Of a stretch of 64,000 nucleotides of DNA, positions 18,701 to 27,111 are shown one piece after another. Both the position numbers and the translations under genes were made by a program. The stretch spans positions 30,574 through 94,573 of the forward strand of contig JACPQY010000040.1 in NCBI GenBank assembly GCA_016190245.1, in the 5' to 3' direction. This stretch comes from Nitrospirota bacterium (GTDB lineage Bacteria > JACPQY01). Position 1 is the stretch's first letter, and the number at the start of each line of letters is the position of its first letter. The notes under the pieces are model-generated. The model searched no databases. It was not told the DNA's origin and saw only the letters and a program-made list of their open reading frames with translations.

Positions 18701-19300
18701 CCGTTCATCTCGGAGGCGTTCGTGGACATCAACCCGCTGGATGCCAGAGAGCTGGGGATCGAAGACGGCGACTACGTCTGGATCGACGCCGACCCCGCCG
18801 ACCGCCCGTACCGCGGTTGGAAGAAAGGCACCGAGGAGTACAAGGTGGCGCGCCTGATGATCCGGGCCCGCTACTATCCCGGCACGCCGCGCGGCGTGGC
18901 CCGGACGTGGCACAACATGTTCGGCTCGACGTTCCAGAGCGTGAAGGGGCACGAAACCAACCCCACCGGCCTCGCGAAGGGTCCGGAGACCGGCTACCAG
19001 GCCATCTACCGATACGGCAGCCACCAGAGCTGCACGCGCGGCTGGCTCAAGCCGACGTGGATGACCGACTCCCTCGTCCGCAAGGATCTGCTGGGGCAGA
19101 GGATCGGCAAGGGTTTCATGCCGGACGTCCACTGTCCCACGGGGGCGCCACGGGAAAGTTTCGTCAAGATTACGAAGGCGGAAGACGGCGGCTACGGCGG
19201 CCAGAAGCTGTGGAAACCCGCGCGTGACGGTTACCGGCCCACCTATGAAAACGACGCCATGAAGCGGTTCATGCGTGGCGAGTTCGTCAAGGCCAAGTAG
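15767..19300 (+). CDS. Tat-exported molybdopterin oxidoreductase alpha subunit, nitrite oxidoreductase/nitrate reductase-like (NxrA-like)
   Basis: Catalytic subunit of a type II DMSO reductase-family enzyme, 1177 residues. A twin-arginine signal ([18 protein letters not shown], residues 31-48) directs it to the periplasm. The first Fe-S site aligns to NarG as Cys96, Asp100, Cys104 and Cys143 or Cys144. Asp304 in HTDLPPGHP is the expected molybdenum ligand. Length and the blocks [29 protein letters not shown] and [13 protein letters not shown] resemble NxrA of Nitrospira and anammox bacteria (about 1145 residues) more than selenate, chlorate or ethylbenzene enzymes (about 910-980); this comparison is from memory. 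Beta, gamma and chaperone genes follow. The GTG at 15767 has no clear ribosome site; a GTG at 15806 is an alternative that keeps the Tat signal. Direction of catalysis and substrate are not determinable here. Confidence 0.82.
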   Translation: MDQGAKTKIDPGNVEEPSGSTQQDTRKSILSRRTFVQLFAAAGGSLAFLDKEAWGSVFTFFEPFDTPNPLAHYPNRNWESVYRDLFRYDSAFTFLCAPNDTHNCLLRAYVKNGVVTRLGPTYGFGDAVDLYGNQASHRWEPRCCQKGLSLVRRFYGDRRCKYPVVRVGFKKWMEAGFPRDPQTGRVPLSYMNRGRDGWLRLSWEEAFDLSARALANIAETYSGDAGAKRLKAQGYDEAMVEAVGGAGVQTLKFRGGMPALGATRIFAQYRLANCMALLDAKIRGLDATKAVGARGWDNYSWHTDLPPGHPMVTGQQTVDWDLVCVENAGLAVVWGMNWIATKMPDAHWLTEARLKGTKVVVIACEYSATCNKADAAIVVRPGTTPALALGLAGVILREKLLDEDYVRSTTDLPFLVRMDTMKLLRAQDVWPDRPPAAIQNAVTVEPQGAKPVPNHLQPNAVVPETLRKEWGDFVVWDQTQGGPRVVTRDEFGAKSFSKPALEGTYTVKTAGGEISVRTVFDLLKEYVLANFTLEQTSDITWAPKEAIEWLAREIARNKASTLFAVGMGPNQFFNNDLKDRAIFFLAALTKNIGLIGANVGSYAGNYRAAYLNGLPQFIAENPFDLELDPSKPARPKMYWKGESVHYFNDSEHVLRAGKTLITGKGHIPTPTKGILVSNSNSLIGNAKGHYESVVNVFPRVEFIGVNEWWWTASCEYADIVFPVDSWAEFRFPDLTISVTNPFLYTYPRTPLPRIFNTRADIEVAAGIASKLADVTGDQRFREAWKFIYEGTAGPYLQRVLDFSSMTRGYKMADLEKKAQEGVPSILLSRTYPKVVGWEQGNEDRPWYTKTGRLEFYREEAEFADAGETIPVHREPIDSTFYEPNVIVAEKHPAIRPKTPEDYGVKREDLSGDRRQARNVVKTWADLKETQHPLMKEGHRFIYHTPKYRHGAHTTPVDTDVVCVWFGPFGDVYRHDKRKPFISEAFVDINPLDARELGIEDGDYVWIDADPADRPYRGWKKGTEEYKVARLMIRARYYPGTPRGVARTWHNMFGSTFQSVKGHETNPTGLAKGPETGYQAIYRYGSHQSCTRGWLKPTWMTDSLVRKDLLGQRIGKGFMPDVHCPTGAPRESFVKITKAEDGGYGGQKLWKPARDGYRPTYENDAMKRFMRGEFVKAK

Positions 19301-19309
19301 GAGCACCCC

Positions 19310-20437
19310 ATGCCCAAGGTCCACAACTGGCAGATCAATCGAGAGATGGACTATCCCTACGAGGAATCCCGTCCGAAAAAACAGGTGGCGTACGTCTTCG
19401 ACACCAACAAGTGTATCGAGTGTCAGACCTGCTCGATCGCCTGCAAAACGACGTGGACATCCGGCAAAGGCCAGGAGTACATGTTCTGGAACAACGTGGA
19501 GACGAAGCCGTACGGCTTCTATCCGTTGGGGTGGGATGTGAAGATTCTGGAAAAGCTTGGCGCACAGGAGTGGGCCGGCGGCACCTATGCGGGCAAGACG
19601 GTGTTCGAGTCGGCGGCGCCCGGCGAGCGCGTGCTGGGCTACCAGCCGGGAGAGGAGGACTACGCCTCCCCGAACGTAGGCGAGGACGATGTCTCGGAGG
19701 TCGTCCAGAAGGGTGCCTTCTTCCAAGGGATACACAAGACATGGATGTTTTACCTCGCGCGCATCTGCAACCACTGTACCTACCCTGCATGCCTGGCTTC
19801 CTGTCCGCGAAAAGCCATCTATAAGCGGGAGGAAGACGGCGTGGTGCTCATCGATCAGACCCGCTGCCGCGGCTACCGCGAGTGCGTGAAGGCCTGCCCG
19901 TACAAGAAGGTGTTCTTCAACCTGATGACGCGCGTCTCGGAGAAGTGCATCGCCTGCTACCCGCTCCTCGAACGGGGCAAGCAGCCGCGTTGCGTCGAGA
20001 CCTGTATCGGGAGGATTCGACTCCAAGGTTGGCTCAGCCGGGCGGGTGAGGAGAAGAGGGACAACCCCATCGACTACCTTGTGCGCATCCGCAAAGTGGC
20101 CATCCCGCTCTATCCCCAGTACGGCCTCGAGCCGAATGTGTACTACGTCCCGCCGATCCACGTGCCGCGCGAGTTCCTGCTCCAGATGTTCGGCCCGGCG
20201 GTGGACGCGGCGGTGGACACCTATCGAAAGGCGAAAGACGACAAGGAACTCCTGGCGGCCCTGCTCCTGTTCGGGAGCTCGGATCAAACGATGACCTCCT
20301 TCAAGCGGGATGGCGACGCCGTCCTCGGCTACAACGCGAAGGGCGAACAGGTCGTGCGCGTCCCCTTCAAGGAACCGGTCTACATCCGGCCTTACTTTGA
20401 TGAGAAGAACAATGTCTACCGACACAACATCACGTAG
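19310..20437 (+). CDS. Iron-sulfur beta subunit, NarH/NxrB-like
   Basis: Electron-transfer subunit with four Fe-S clusters, 375 residues. The Cys groups are [37 protein letters not shown] and CIACYP...CVETC. The third group has Tyr where a fourth Cys would be, as in NarH (Trp there), so one cluster is probably [3Fe-4S] and three are [4Fe-4S]. The N-terminus ([16 protein letters not shown]) and C-terminus (EEPIYIRP-like KEPVYIRP) match NxrB. In Nitrospira NxrB, as I recall it, one Cys of the first group is Asp; here it is Cys. There is no signal peptide, so it should be carried across by the Tat signal of the alpha subunit. A GGAG lies seven bases upstream of the ATG, and the gap to alpha is nine bases. 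Confidence 0.88.
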   Translation: MPKVHNWQINREMDYPYEESRPKKQVAYVFDTNKCIECQTCSIACKTTWTSGKGQEYMFWNNVETKPYGFYPLGWDVKILEKLGAQEWAGGTYAGKTVFESAAPGERVLGYQPGEEDYASPNVGEDDVSEVVQKGAFFQGIHKTWMFYLARICNHCTYPACLASCPRKAIYKREEDGVVLIDQTRCRGYRECVKACPYKKVFFNLMTRVSEKCIACYPLLERGKQPRCVETCIGRIRLQGWLSRAGEEKRDNPIDYLVRIRKVAIPLYPQYGLEPNVYYVPPIHVPREFLLQMFGPAVDAAVDTYRKAKDDKELLAALLLFGSSDQTMTSFKRDGDAVLGYNAKGEQVVRVPFKEPVYIRPYFDEKNNVYRHNIT

Positions 20438-20498
20438 AGCACCTAACACGGTGAACTTCTCGACAAAGGGCATCATGTTTGAGGTTCAAAGGCGAGCC

Positions 20499-21401
20499 AT
20501 GAGGAACGTCACAGCCGTGGCGCGCGTGGGTCTCGTGGTCTTGGCTGCTCTCGCGTGGAGTCCGGCCGCACCGGCGTCCGATTTCGAAATCGTCGCCAAG
20601 CACATCGGCAGCGGCCCGCTCCCCACGCTGAATCCGAACGACCCGAAGTGGAAGAGCGCTGCCGAGGCGGAGCTTTGGCTCCTTCCGCAGAACATGATCG
20701 CGCCGTCGCTTATCCAGCTCACGATCCCGTGGCTGAAAGTGCGGGCCCTCTGCAACGATACCGACATCGCGTTCCGTCTGGAGTGGCCGGACCCGACGCA
20801 GGACTACGTCCTGGACATCGGTGGTTTCTCGGACGGCGTCGCGATCGAATTCCCAATAGGACCCGCGGATCCGTCGCCCTTCATGGGTCACCCCTCCCAG
20901 GACGGCCAGCCGGCCGGACGTGTGCACATCGTCCACTGGAAAGCGACGTGGCAGGTGGACATGGACAAGGGTTTTCAGGGTGTCGATCAGATCTACCCGA
21001 ACGCATGGTGGGACATCTACCCGTTCCTCAACGGAGCCTTCCCCTTCCTTACCGAGCAGAGTCTGACCGCCCGCGAGACGCTGAACTACTCGCCGGGCGC
21101 CTATGTCGGCAATCCGGTCTCGCTGACGAAGCGGAAAACGCCCGTGGAGGAGTTGATCGCCGAAGGTTTCGGAACTCTCACCACGCAACCCCGTCAGGAC
21201 GCCTGGGGCGTGGGCCTGTGGCGCGCGGGCAAGTGGACCGTAATTCTCGCGCGCCCGAAGGTTTCGAAGGACGCCATGGACAGCGTGCTCCCCATGCAAG
21301 GCGAATCCAAGAGGGCCTTCGCCGTGTGGAACGGATCGGACCAGGACCGCGGCGCCCGCAAGCACTACTTCCCATGGACCTCGCTCAAGATCGGGCCCTA
21401 A
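20499..21401 (+). CDS. Haem b-binding gamma subunit (ethylbenzene dehydrogenase/NxrC type)
   Basis: A 300-residue periplasmic haem b subunit of type II DMSO reductase-family enzymes, which passes electrons between the Fe-S subunit and outside carriers. A Sec signal peptide is clear (VARVGLVVLAALAWSPAAPA, cleavage before SDFEIV). The EBDH haem-binding fold is recognisable in VRALCNDTDIAFRLEWPD, DGVAIEFPI, PSPFMGHP (candidate Met ligand) and GLWRAGKWTVILAR (candidate Lys ligand). The ATG at 20499 gives the best signal peptide; an in-frame ATG at 20475 would add eight residues. It overlaps the chaperone gene if that gene starts at 21374. There is no CXXCH, so this is not a c-type cytochrome. Confidence 0.82.
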   Translation: MRNVTAVARVGLVVLAALAWSPAAPASDFEIVAKHIGSGPLPTLNPNDPKWKSAAEAELWLLPQNMIAPSLIQLTIPWLKVRALCNDTDIAFRLEWPDPTQDYVLDIGGFSDGVAIEFPIGPADPSPFMGHPSQDGQPAGRVHIVHWKATWQVDMDKGFQGVDQIYPNAWWDIYPFLNGAFPFLTEQSLTARETLNYSPGAYVGNPVSLTKRKTPVEELIAEGFGTLTTQPRQDAWGVGLWRAGKWTVILARPKVSKDAMDSVLPMQGESKRAFAVWNGSDQDRGARKHYFPWTSLKIGP

Positions 21402-22126
21402 CGCAGGGCATTCCGGCAGGTCGCCGCAACCGCGATGCGATGCGGTGGCTGGCCCGGGCGGATATGTTCCGCTTCCTCGGCAGGTGTTTCGACTACCCGA
21501 CCGAAGGAGACCTGGATGACCTGACGCACGTCGGTCGGTCCCTCGCTGCAGGCCCGCACCTGCACGAGCGGATTCGATCGCTGGTGGTGAATGTGTGCGA
21601 GGAGGCAAGCACCCGCGATCTCCAGACGGAGCAATGCGAATACGAACGGATCTTCGACGTCGCGCCTGTCTGTCCCCCCTATGAATCGGCCTTCTGCCCG
21701 GCCCTGAAGGAGCGGGTTCTGTGTGACATCGCCGGCTTCTACACGGCGTTCGGACTGACACCGAGCGCCCGGCGCGCCGAGAGGCCGGATCACATCTGCG
21801 CCGAACTGGAGTTCCTATCCGTTGTCTCGGTCAAACTTGCGCTCGCCACGAGCGAAGGCCGCTTGGAGGCGCGCGAAGTGTGCGAACACGCCTATCGATC
21901 GTTTCTGGGAGATCACCTCGGACGTTGGGCCCAGCCGTTTTGCGAAGAGGTTGCCGCCGCCTCGAATTCCCGCCTCGTGGGGTCATCCACCTCCCTGCTC
22001 GCCCACTGGACCGCGCACGAGTTGAGAGTGCATCGGGTCCGGACGGATCCGTACACCGCCCCGGGCGTCTTGCCCCCGGAGGCGGAGATCTCGTGCGGGA
22101 TGTCAGCCCAACCGCCGCAGGGGTAG
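21374..22126 (+). CDS. TorD-family molybdoenzyme maturation chaperone
   Basis: A cytoplasmic all-helical chaperone of the TorD/NarJ/SerD group that holds the alpha subunit for cofactor insertion and proofreads Tat export. The typical opening RADMFRFLGRCFDYP is followed by EYERIFDVAPVCPPYESAF and a helical core ending near HWTAHELRVHR. The preferred ATG at 21374 overlaps the gamma stop by 28 bases; an ATG at 21440 (MRWLARAD) is a shorter alternative, and neither has a clear ribosome site. The order alpha-beta-gamma-delta matches the ethylbenzene dehydrogenase operon rather than the alpha-beta-delta-gamma order known for selenate, chlorate and DMS enzymes. Confidence 0.8.
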   Translation: MDLAQDRALTQGIPAGRRNRDAMRWLARADMFRFLGRCFDYPTEGDLDDLTHVGRSLAAGPHLHERIRSLVVNVCEEASTRDLQTEQCEYERIFDVAPVCPPYESAFCPALKERVLCDIAGFYTAFGLTPSARRAERPDHICAELEFLSVVSVKLALATSEGRLEAREVCEHAYRSFLGDHLGRWAQPFCEEVAAASNSRLVGSSTSLLAHWTAHELRVHRVRTDPYTAPGVLPPEAEISCGMSAQPPQG

Positions 22127-22174
22127 TCGCCACACCCACGCGGATGTAGAGTCCATCGTGTGAAAGGGAGAAAC

Positions 22175-23464
22175 ATGGAAATGCCTTTCTCATTCCGGGC
22201 TCTTCGAAGAGGGATGCTGGCCGCCGCGTGTTGCTCGCTGCTTGCCGGTTGGTCCGTGCCGCCGAGCGAGGCCCTCGCGGACGCGCAGGTCAACTTCCAG
22301 TACCGCCCGCGAGCCGAGATGAAAGGCGCCGGCTACAAGAATCCCAACACGGAGGCCACCCACGCCTACTTCGAAGCCTCGCACCGCGCCCGTCTGGGCG
22401 CCAAGTTCACGCACGCCTCTGCGCCAGGCGCCGCCGCCCTTGTCGAGATCCAGGATGTCCGTTTCTTCGGCGAGGAGTTCGATACGCTGAACGATTTCGT
22501 GGCCGATGGATTCGACCTACATCAGGGACTCGTTGACCTCTACGATGGGGAAAGCAGGTTGGGTGTTCGGGTCGGCCGGCAGGAGCTCACTTATGAGGAG
22601 CATCGCCTTTTCGGCAACGTGGACTGGACCCAGCAAGGCCGCTCCCACGATGCGGTCGTCTTTCGGTGGGACCCCAAGCCCTACGAGATGCATCTCGGCC
22701 TGGCGAAGAACCTTGGGCGGTCACGGCTCACGGGGACGTACAACAAAGCGTACAAGGACTACAGCACCTATCGCGAACTCTCCTTTCTGTGGGTCAAGAG
22801 ATCCTTCGATCAGGCCGCCGCGAGCGTCTACGCGGTGTATGACACTCCGAAGGACGTTTCCACGCGATGGACGGTTGGACCTCGGGTCGAGTCCAAACAC
22901 TTCGGCCTCCAGAGCCGGGCAGAAGCCTACTACCAGCAGACCAAGAAGCCCGACAAGGATGCCGTGAAAGGGTACTTTCTGGGCCTCACGACGGGGAAGA
23001 CGGTTCCCATCGGCGGGCTCAACGCCACGGTTGCAGGCTGGTACGATCTCAGTTCGCCTGATTTCTACAGTCTGTACCCGACGGCCCACAAGTTCTTCGG
23101 GTACATGGATCTCTTCCTTGCGTTTCCGGCCGACACGAAGTTCCCGGGCGACAATGGGACCAAAGGCCTGCACGATCCTGCCCTCCGGCTGACGGTGGCC
23201 GCCGGAAAGTGGAAAGTTCTACTGGACGCTCACTATTTCCTGCTCACCAAGGACGCCGACGGTGAAAAGGCCATCGGGCCGGAGGTGGATCTCACGATTC
23301 CCGTCGCGGTCCATGATGCCGTGACGCTCACGTGCGGCGCCAGCGCGCTCGTCCCTGGGAAGGCGATGGAGAATCTCAAGGGCAAGGGCGAGGGGGCAGC
23401 CTTTGCGCCTGCCGATCTTCAGACCGGCATCTGGTCGTATGTGATGCTGGACGCCAAGTTCTGA
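22175..23464 (+). CDS. Outer-membrane beta-barrel porin, alginate-export (AlgE-like) family
   Basis: A 429-residue predicted outer-membrane barrel. A signal peptide (RRGMLAAACCSLLAGWSVPPSEALA) precedes regularly alternating strands. Family features include FQYRPRAEMKG, RARLGAKF, LGVRVGRQELTYEEHRLFGNVDW and a C-terminal LDAKF ending in Phe, typical of barrel assembly signals. Members of this family let small anions or sugars through. It follows the chaperone by 48 bases on the same strand and is probably the last gene of the molybdoenzyme transcript, where it could admit the anionic substrate or release product (inference). Start ATG 22175 behind GAAAGGGAGA; ATG 22181 is also possible. Confidence 0.75.
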   Translation: MEMPFSFRALRRGMLAAACCSLLAGWSVPPSEALADAQVNFQYRPRAEMKGAGYKNPNTEATHAYFEASHRARLGAKFTHASAPGAAALVEIQDVRFFGEEFDTLNDFVADGFDLHQGLVDLYDGESRLGVRVGRQELTYEEHRLFGNVDWTQQGRSHDAVVFRWDPKPYEMHLGLAKNLGRSRLTGTYNKAYKDYSTYRELSFLWVKRSFDQAAASVYAVYDTPKDVSTRWTVGPRVESKHFGLQSRAEAYYQQTKKPDKDAVKGYFLGLTTGKTVPIGGLNATVAGWYDLSSPDFYSLYPTAHKFFGYMDLFLAFPADTKFPGDNGTKGLHDPALRLTVAAGKWKVLLDAHYFLLTKDADGEKAIGPEVDLTIPVAVHDAVTLTCGASALVPGKAMENLKGKGEGAAFAPADLQTGIWSYVMLDAKF

Positions 23465-23787
23465 TTCGGGGCCGGTCGCAGGCCGCTGCTTGCGATTGAG
23501 AGCATCTACCCGAACAAACATCTTGAGAAAGGGGCACGCAGGCTCAAGGCCAGCGCCTACCTCGGATTCTCCTCCCTGGTAGCCGCGGGCTTCCCGCCTG
23601 TCCAGTCCGCCACGGCGGACGGACTTCGGCGGGCAGGCAGCCCGCGTAGTTGCATCAAACGCTGGTGGCTCAGATTCCGGTCCGGCCGCCGGGCGGCGCT
23701 CCCGCTGGCTCAGGCGAGATCCCAAGCGTTCCCGGCAGGGGGCCGCTTGTTTCGGAGGGGACGCTGCCAGTATACTGGTTGACCACC
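23465..23787. other. Gene-free spacer between porin and glmS
   Basis: This 323-base stretch contains a palindromic repeat (23534-23650) but no gene that I can support. The rest shows no recognisable riboswitch, ribozyme or promoter by eye. Confidence 0.6.
23534..23650 (-). repeat. REP-like palindromic element, family A, copy 1
   Basis: On the minus strand it reads CGGGCTGCCTGCCCGCC...GGCGGGAAGCCCG, a long nested hairpin, then CTACC...GGTAG and an AGGC...GCCTG module. It is nearly identical in order and sequence to the copy at 58126-58260 and shares its outer modules with the shorter copy at 43431-43502. Confidence 0.8.
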
Positions 23788-25614
23788 ATGTGCGGCATCG
23801 TGGGCTACGTCGGCGAGAGGAACAGCCAGCCGATCCTTCTCGACGGGCTCAAACGGCTTGAATACCGCGGCTATGACTCCGCGGGTCTAGCCGTGGTCGG
23901 CCCGGACCGCCGGCTCCGCGTTGAGAAGTGCCGCGGGAAGATCATCGACCTCGAGCAGCGCCTCCTGTCCCATCCGCTCGTGGGGCACCTGGGCGTCGGG
24001 CACACGCGTTGGGCCACGCACGGCGCGCCGTCGGACGAGAACGCCCACCCGCACACCGCCTGCTGCTCCGAGGGTGCGTCCAAGGTGACGGTCGTTCACA
24101 ACGGGATCATCGAGAACCACGAGGAAGTCCGGCGAGGGCTCGCCGGCCACCGTTTCTCGTCCCAAACGGACACGGAGGTGGTGGCGCATCTCGTCGAATC
24201 GTCCCTCAACGGGCGCGCCGATCTGCGCAAGGTGCTTTCGACCGTGGCGGGCCGGATGCGGGGAGCGTACGCGCTGGGGGTCCTTGTGGAGAACGAACCG
24301 GACCTCCTCGTCGCCATGCGGCGCGGTTCGCCGCTGGTCATCGGGTTGGGGGAGAAGGAAAACTTCATTGCCTCAGACATCCCCGCTCTGCTCCCGCACA
24401 CGAGGCGGCTCCTGATCCTCGAGGATGGCGACATGGCCTTCCTTCGTTCGAGCGGAGTCGAGGTCTTCGATGTCCGCGGGCGCCGGGTCCGCAGGCGGGA
24501 GCGCGAGATCACGTGGACGCAGGCGATGGCGGAGAAGGGTGGTTACAAGCACTTCATGCTCAAGGAGATCTTCGAGCAGCCGCACGCGGTGGCAGACACG
24601 CTCCGGGGCCGGCTCAACGGGGGCCGACTCGCGGAGTTGAACGGCCTGCCGGTCAAACGGATCGAGCGAGTGGTCCTCACGGCCTGCGGCACGTCCTACC
24701 ACGCCTCGCTTCTCGGCAAAGCCGCGCTGGAGCAACTGGCGCACTGTCGCGTGGAGTCGGATATCGCGAGCGAGTGTCGCTATCGGCCGAACCTTTTTGA
24801 TGAACGGACGCTGGTCGTGGCGGTATCTCAGTCAGGCGAAACGGCCGACACGCTCGCCGCCGTGGAAACGGCCCGAGAGGGGGGTGCGAAGGTCTTGGCC
24901 ATTTGCAACGTGGTGGATTCGAGCCTGGCACGTGCGGCGGACGCCGTCCTGTACACGCGCGCGGGACCGGAAATCGGGGTGGCGTCGACCAAGACGTTCA
25001 CCACGCAAATCGCCGTGCTGCTCGTGCTTGCGCTTGATCTCGCGGAGCGTCGCGGCGCGGCGCCGGCATCCGTCCGCAAGGCCGTGCGACGCGGCCTGGG
25101 GCGCGGCGCGGCCGCCATCGATCGCGTCCTCGCGATGTCTTCCGAGATCCGCGAGAAGATGGAGCCCTATGCGGCGGCTCGGAACCTCCTCTACATCGGC
25201 CGGGGCCGGCTGTTCCCGATCGCGCTCGAAGGGGCGCTCAAGCTCAAGGAAATCTCCTACATCCATGCGGAAGCCTATGCGGCGGGAGAGCTCAAGCACG
25301 GCCCGATCGCCCTCATCGACGAGAACATGCCGGTGGTGGTTTTTGTCGCCCAGGATGAGACGCTGCCGAAAATGATGTCCAACGTGGAGGAGGTCCGGAG
25401 TCGTGGCGCGAAAGTGATCGCCGTTACGGCGGGGCCGGTCGAGTCGCTCAAGTCCAAGGCCGCGGCGGTCTTCAGCCTGCCGCCGACGGAGGGTTGGGTT
25501 CAGCCCATTCCCATGGCCGTCGTGACCCAACTCATGGCCTACCACATCGCCGTCCTCAAGGGCACGGATGTGGATCAGCCTCGGAATCTCGCGAAGAGCG
25601 TGACGGTTGAGTAG
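23788..25614 (+). CDS. glmS: Glutamine-fructose-6-phosphate aminotransferase (isomerising)
   Basis: Makes glucosamine-6-phosphate for peptidoglycan and LPS. The start is fixed by the catalytic Cys2: MCGIVGYVGERNSQ. The glutaminase domain (1-240) holds GHTRWATHG; the two SIS domains hold CGTSYHASL, SQSGETADTLAA and the C-terminal DQPRNLAKSVTVE that closes the active site. At 608 residues it is full length. It is followed after one base by the tolB open frame. Confidence 0.97.
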   Translation: MCGIVGYVGERNSQPILLDGLKRLEYRGYDSAGLAVVGPDRRLRVEKCRGKIIDLEQRLLSHPLVGHLGVGHTRWATHGAPSDENAHPHTACCSEGASKVTVVHNGIIENHEEVRRGLAGHRFSSQTDTEVVAHLVESSLNGRADLRKVLSTVAGRMRGAYALGVLVENEPDLLVAMRRGSPLVIGLGEKENFIASDIPALLPHTRRLLILEDGDMAFLRSSGVEVFDVRGRRVRRREREITWTQAMAEKGGYKHFMLKEIFEQPHAVADTLRGRLNGGRLAELNGLPVKRIERVVLTACGTSYHASLLGKAALEQLAHCRVESDIASECRYRPNLFDERTLVVAVSQSGETADTLAAVETAREGGAKVLAICNVVDSSLARAADAVLYTRAGPEIGVASTKTFTTQIAVLLVLALDLAERRGAAPASVRKAVRRGLGRGAAAIDRVLAMSSEIREKMEPYAAARNLLYIGRGRLFPIALEGALKLKEISYIHAEAYAAGELKHGPIALIDENMPVVVFVAQDETLPKMMSNVEEVRSRGAKVIAVTAGPVESLKSKAAAVFSLPPTEGWVQPIPMAVVTQLMAYHIAVLKGTDVDQPRNLAKSVTVE

Positions 25615-25615
25615 G

Positions 25616-27076
25616 ATGCTTCCCCTCCTTCAACACCCCCCATCCTTGCCTTTCAGCCAACTGGGGGAGAAGGGACCAAATGAACTCCCCTCTCCCTCGA
25701 CGGGGGAGTCCGCCCGTGGCGGAGAGGGTGGGGGTGGGCGACGGGAGAAGAGATGGCCCTGTGCCTGGCTGCTGATTGGCGGGCTGGCGCTGGGCGGCTT
25801 CGGCGGCCCGCCGACCGTCGCCGGACAGGGGGCCTCACCCGGGAGCCCGCGCGTGTATCTCGAGGTGAAAGACCCCTCCACGCAGCTCATCAGCTTCGCG
25901 ATCCCTCCGCTCGCCCAGCACGAGACGCCGGCGCTCAGGTCTCTTCGGGAGAGGGTGATCTCAGACTTGGAATTCTCGGGGGTTCTGAGCGTGCTCTCGA
26001 ATGTGCCTTCCGTGCCGCCGTCTCAGCTCACGGGAAGTTTCCCTTATGCCTGGTGGAAGGATTTCGGGGCGGACCTCGTCATCGCCGTGGATGAGGAAGA
26101 ATCGCCGTCCGGGGGGCGCCTCCACTTCTACGTGTTCGATACCGCCTTGGCCTCGCCGATCCTCGAAACGAAGATGTCCAACGACCCCGAAGCCGCGGCA
26201 CCGGTGTTCATGGATGAGTTGATCAAGCGCCTCACCGGAAGGGCCGGCCTGTATCAGACACGCATCGCTTTCGTCGGCTATTCGAAGGGCGCCAAGGAGA
26301 TCTACGTGGCCGATTGGGACGGCCGACACGTTCGGCCGATCACTCGCAACGGTTCGATCAACCTGGCGCCGGCGTGGGATGTCGGGGGGAAGCGGCTCCT
26401 CTACACATCGTATGTGCGCCGGAACCCGGATCTCTACGTCTACGAGATGAACCCAGGCGTCACGGATCTTGTTTCCAACTACCCGGGCCTCAACTATGGC
26501 GCTGAAATCTCCCCGGATGGCAAGCAGATCGTGGCCACAATCACCAAGGCGAGGAACTCCGACCTGTATGTGATGGACATCGGGAAGGGCGGCGTGACGC
26601 GGCTCACGGATCACCCGGCCATCGATTCCTCGCCCACATGGTCGCCGGACGGCCGGCGAGTGGCTTTTGTCTCCGACCGGAGCGGCACGCCTCAGGTCTA
26701 CGTGATGGACGCGCAGCCGGGTGCCGAGGTCCAGCGACTCACATTCGAGACGACGCAGAACGATTCGCCGACCTGGTCGCCGCGCGGCGATTTCATCGCC
26801 TACACCGGTCTGTCCCCGGAGGGGAAGTTCCACATCTATCTCGTGTCCACGCAGGGGTGGGGACACCGAAAGGTCACCTCGGGGATGTTCAACCACGAGT
26901 TTCCGACATGGGCTCCGGACGGCCGACACCTCGCCTACACGACGGACCGGCGGGGTCGGGACCAACTCACGGTCGTGGTGGCCGATGTGTTCCTGGGCCG
27001 CGAGCGGGAGTTGGACCTTCCCATGAGGATTGCGGGCTGGCTCGCGTGGTCGCCGCCTCTCGCGGCCGCCCGATGA
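25616..27076 (+). CDS. tolB: Tol-Pal system beta-propeller protein TolB
   Basis: Periplasmic component of the Tol-Pal envelope system. After the N-terminal domain (ISFAIPPLAQHET...ERVISDLEFSGVLSVL) the C-terminal six-bladed propeller shows TolB repeats such as SPTWSPDGRRVAFVSDRSG and FPTWAPDGRHLAYTTDRRG. The signal segment is CAWLLIGGLALGGFGGPP near residues 47-65. About 40 residues before it (PSPSTGESARGGEGGGG) are a translation of a palindromic repeat, so the N-terminus is abnormal. The only in-frame starts ahead of the signal are ATG 25616 and TTG 25607; neither has a proper ribosome site, so coupling to glmS is likely. No tolQRA or pal is nearby, although tolB usually sits with them. Confidence 0.85.
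   Translation: MLPLLQHPPSLPFSQLGEKGPNELPSPSTGESARGGEGGGGRREKRWPCAWLLIGGLALGGFGGPPTVAGQGASPGSPRVYLEVKDPSTQLISFAIPPLAQHETPALRSLRERVISDLEFSGVLSVLSNVPSVPPSQLTGSFPYAWWKDFGADLVIAVDEEESPSGGRLHFYVFDTALASPILETKMSNDPEAAAPVFMDELIKRLTGRAGLYQTRIAFVGYSKGAKEIYVADWDGRHVRPITRNGSINLAPAWDVGGKRLLYTSYVRRNPDLYVYEMNPGVTDLVSNYPGLNYGAEISPDGKQIVATITKARNSDLYVMDIGKGGVTRLTDHPAIDSSPTWSPDGRRVAFVSDRSGTPQVYVMDAQPGAEVQRLTFETTQNDSPTWSPRGDFIAYTGLSPEGKFHIYLVSTQGWGHRKVTSGMFNHEFPTWAPDGRHLAYTTDRRGRDQLTVVVADVFLGRERELDLPMRIAGWLAWSPPLAAAR
25619..25745. repeat. Palindromic repeat, family B, copy 2, inside the tolB reading frame
   Basis: Hairpin-forming C-rich and G-rich arms (CCCTCTCCCTCGACGGGGGAG and GGAGAGGGTGGGGGTG) with a TCCGCCCGTGGCGGA loop-stem. 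It shares its arms with 10241-10330. It occupies the first about 130 bases of the tolB frame and is translated if ATG 25616 is used. Confidence 0.6.
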
Positions 27077-27111
27077 CCGGCCACGCGTGAGGGGAGGCTG
27101 GGCAGCGTTCC

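Noticed and set aside
18017..20476. 819-codon minus-strand open frame over the alpha and beta subunit genes
   Set aside because: Low-complexity translation (many His, Arg, Val, Leu) without motifs; the plus-strand genes here carry intact Fe-S and molybdenum motifs.
23465..23787. A glmS ribozyme or riboswitch in the leader of glmS
   Set aside because: The spacer is taken up by a palindromic repeat and I see no glmS ribozyme core. That ribozyme is also typical of Firmicutes.
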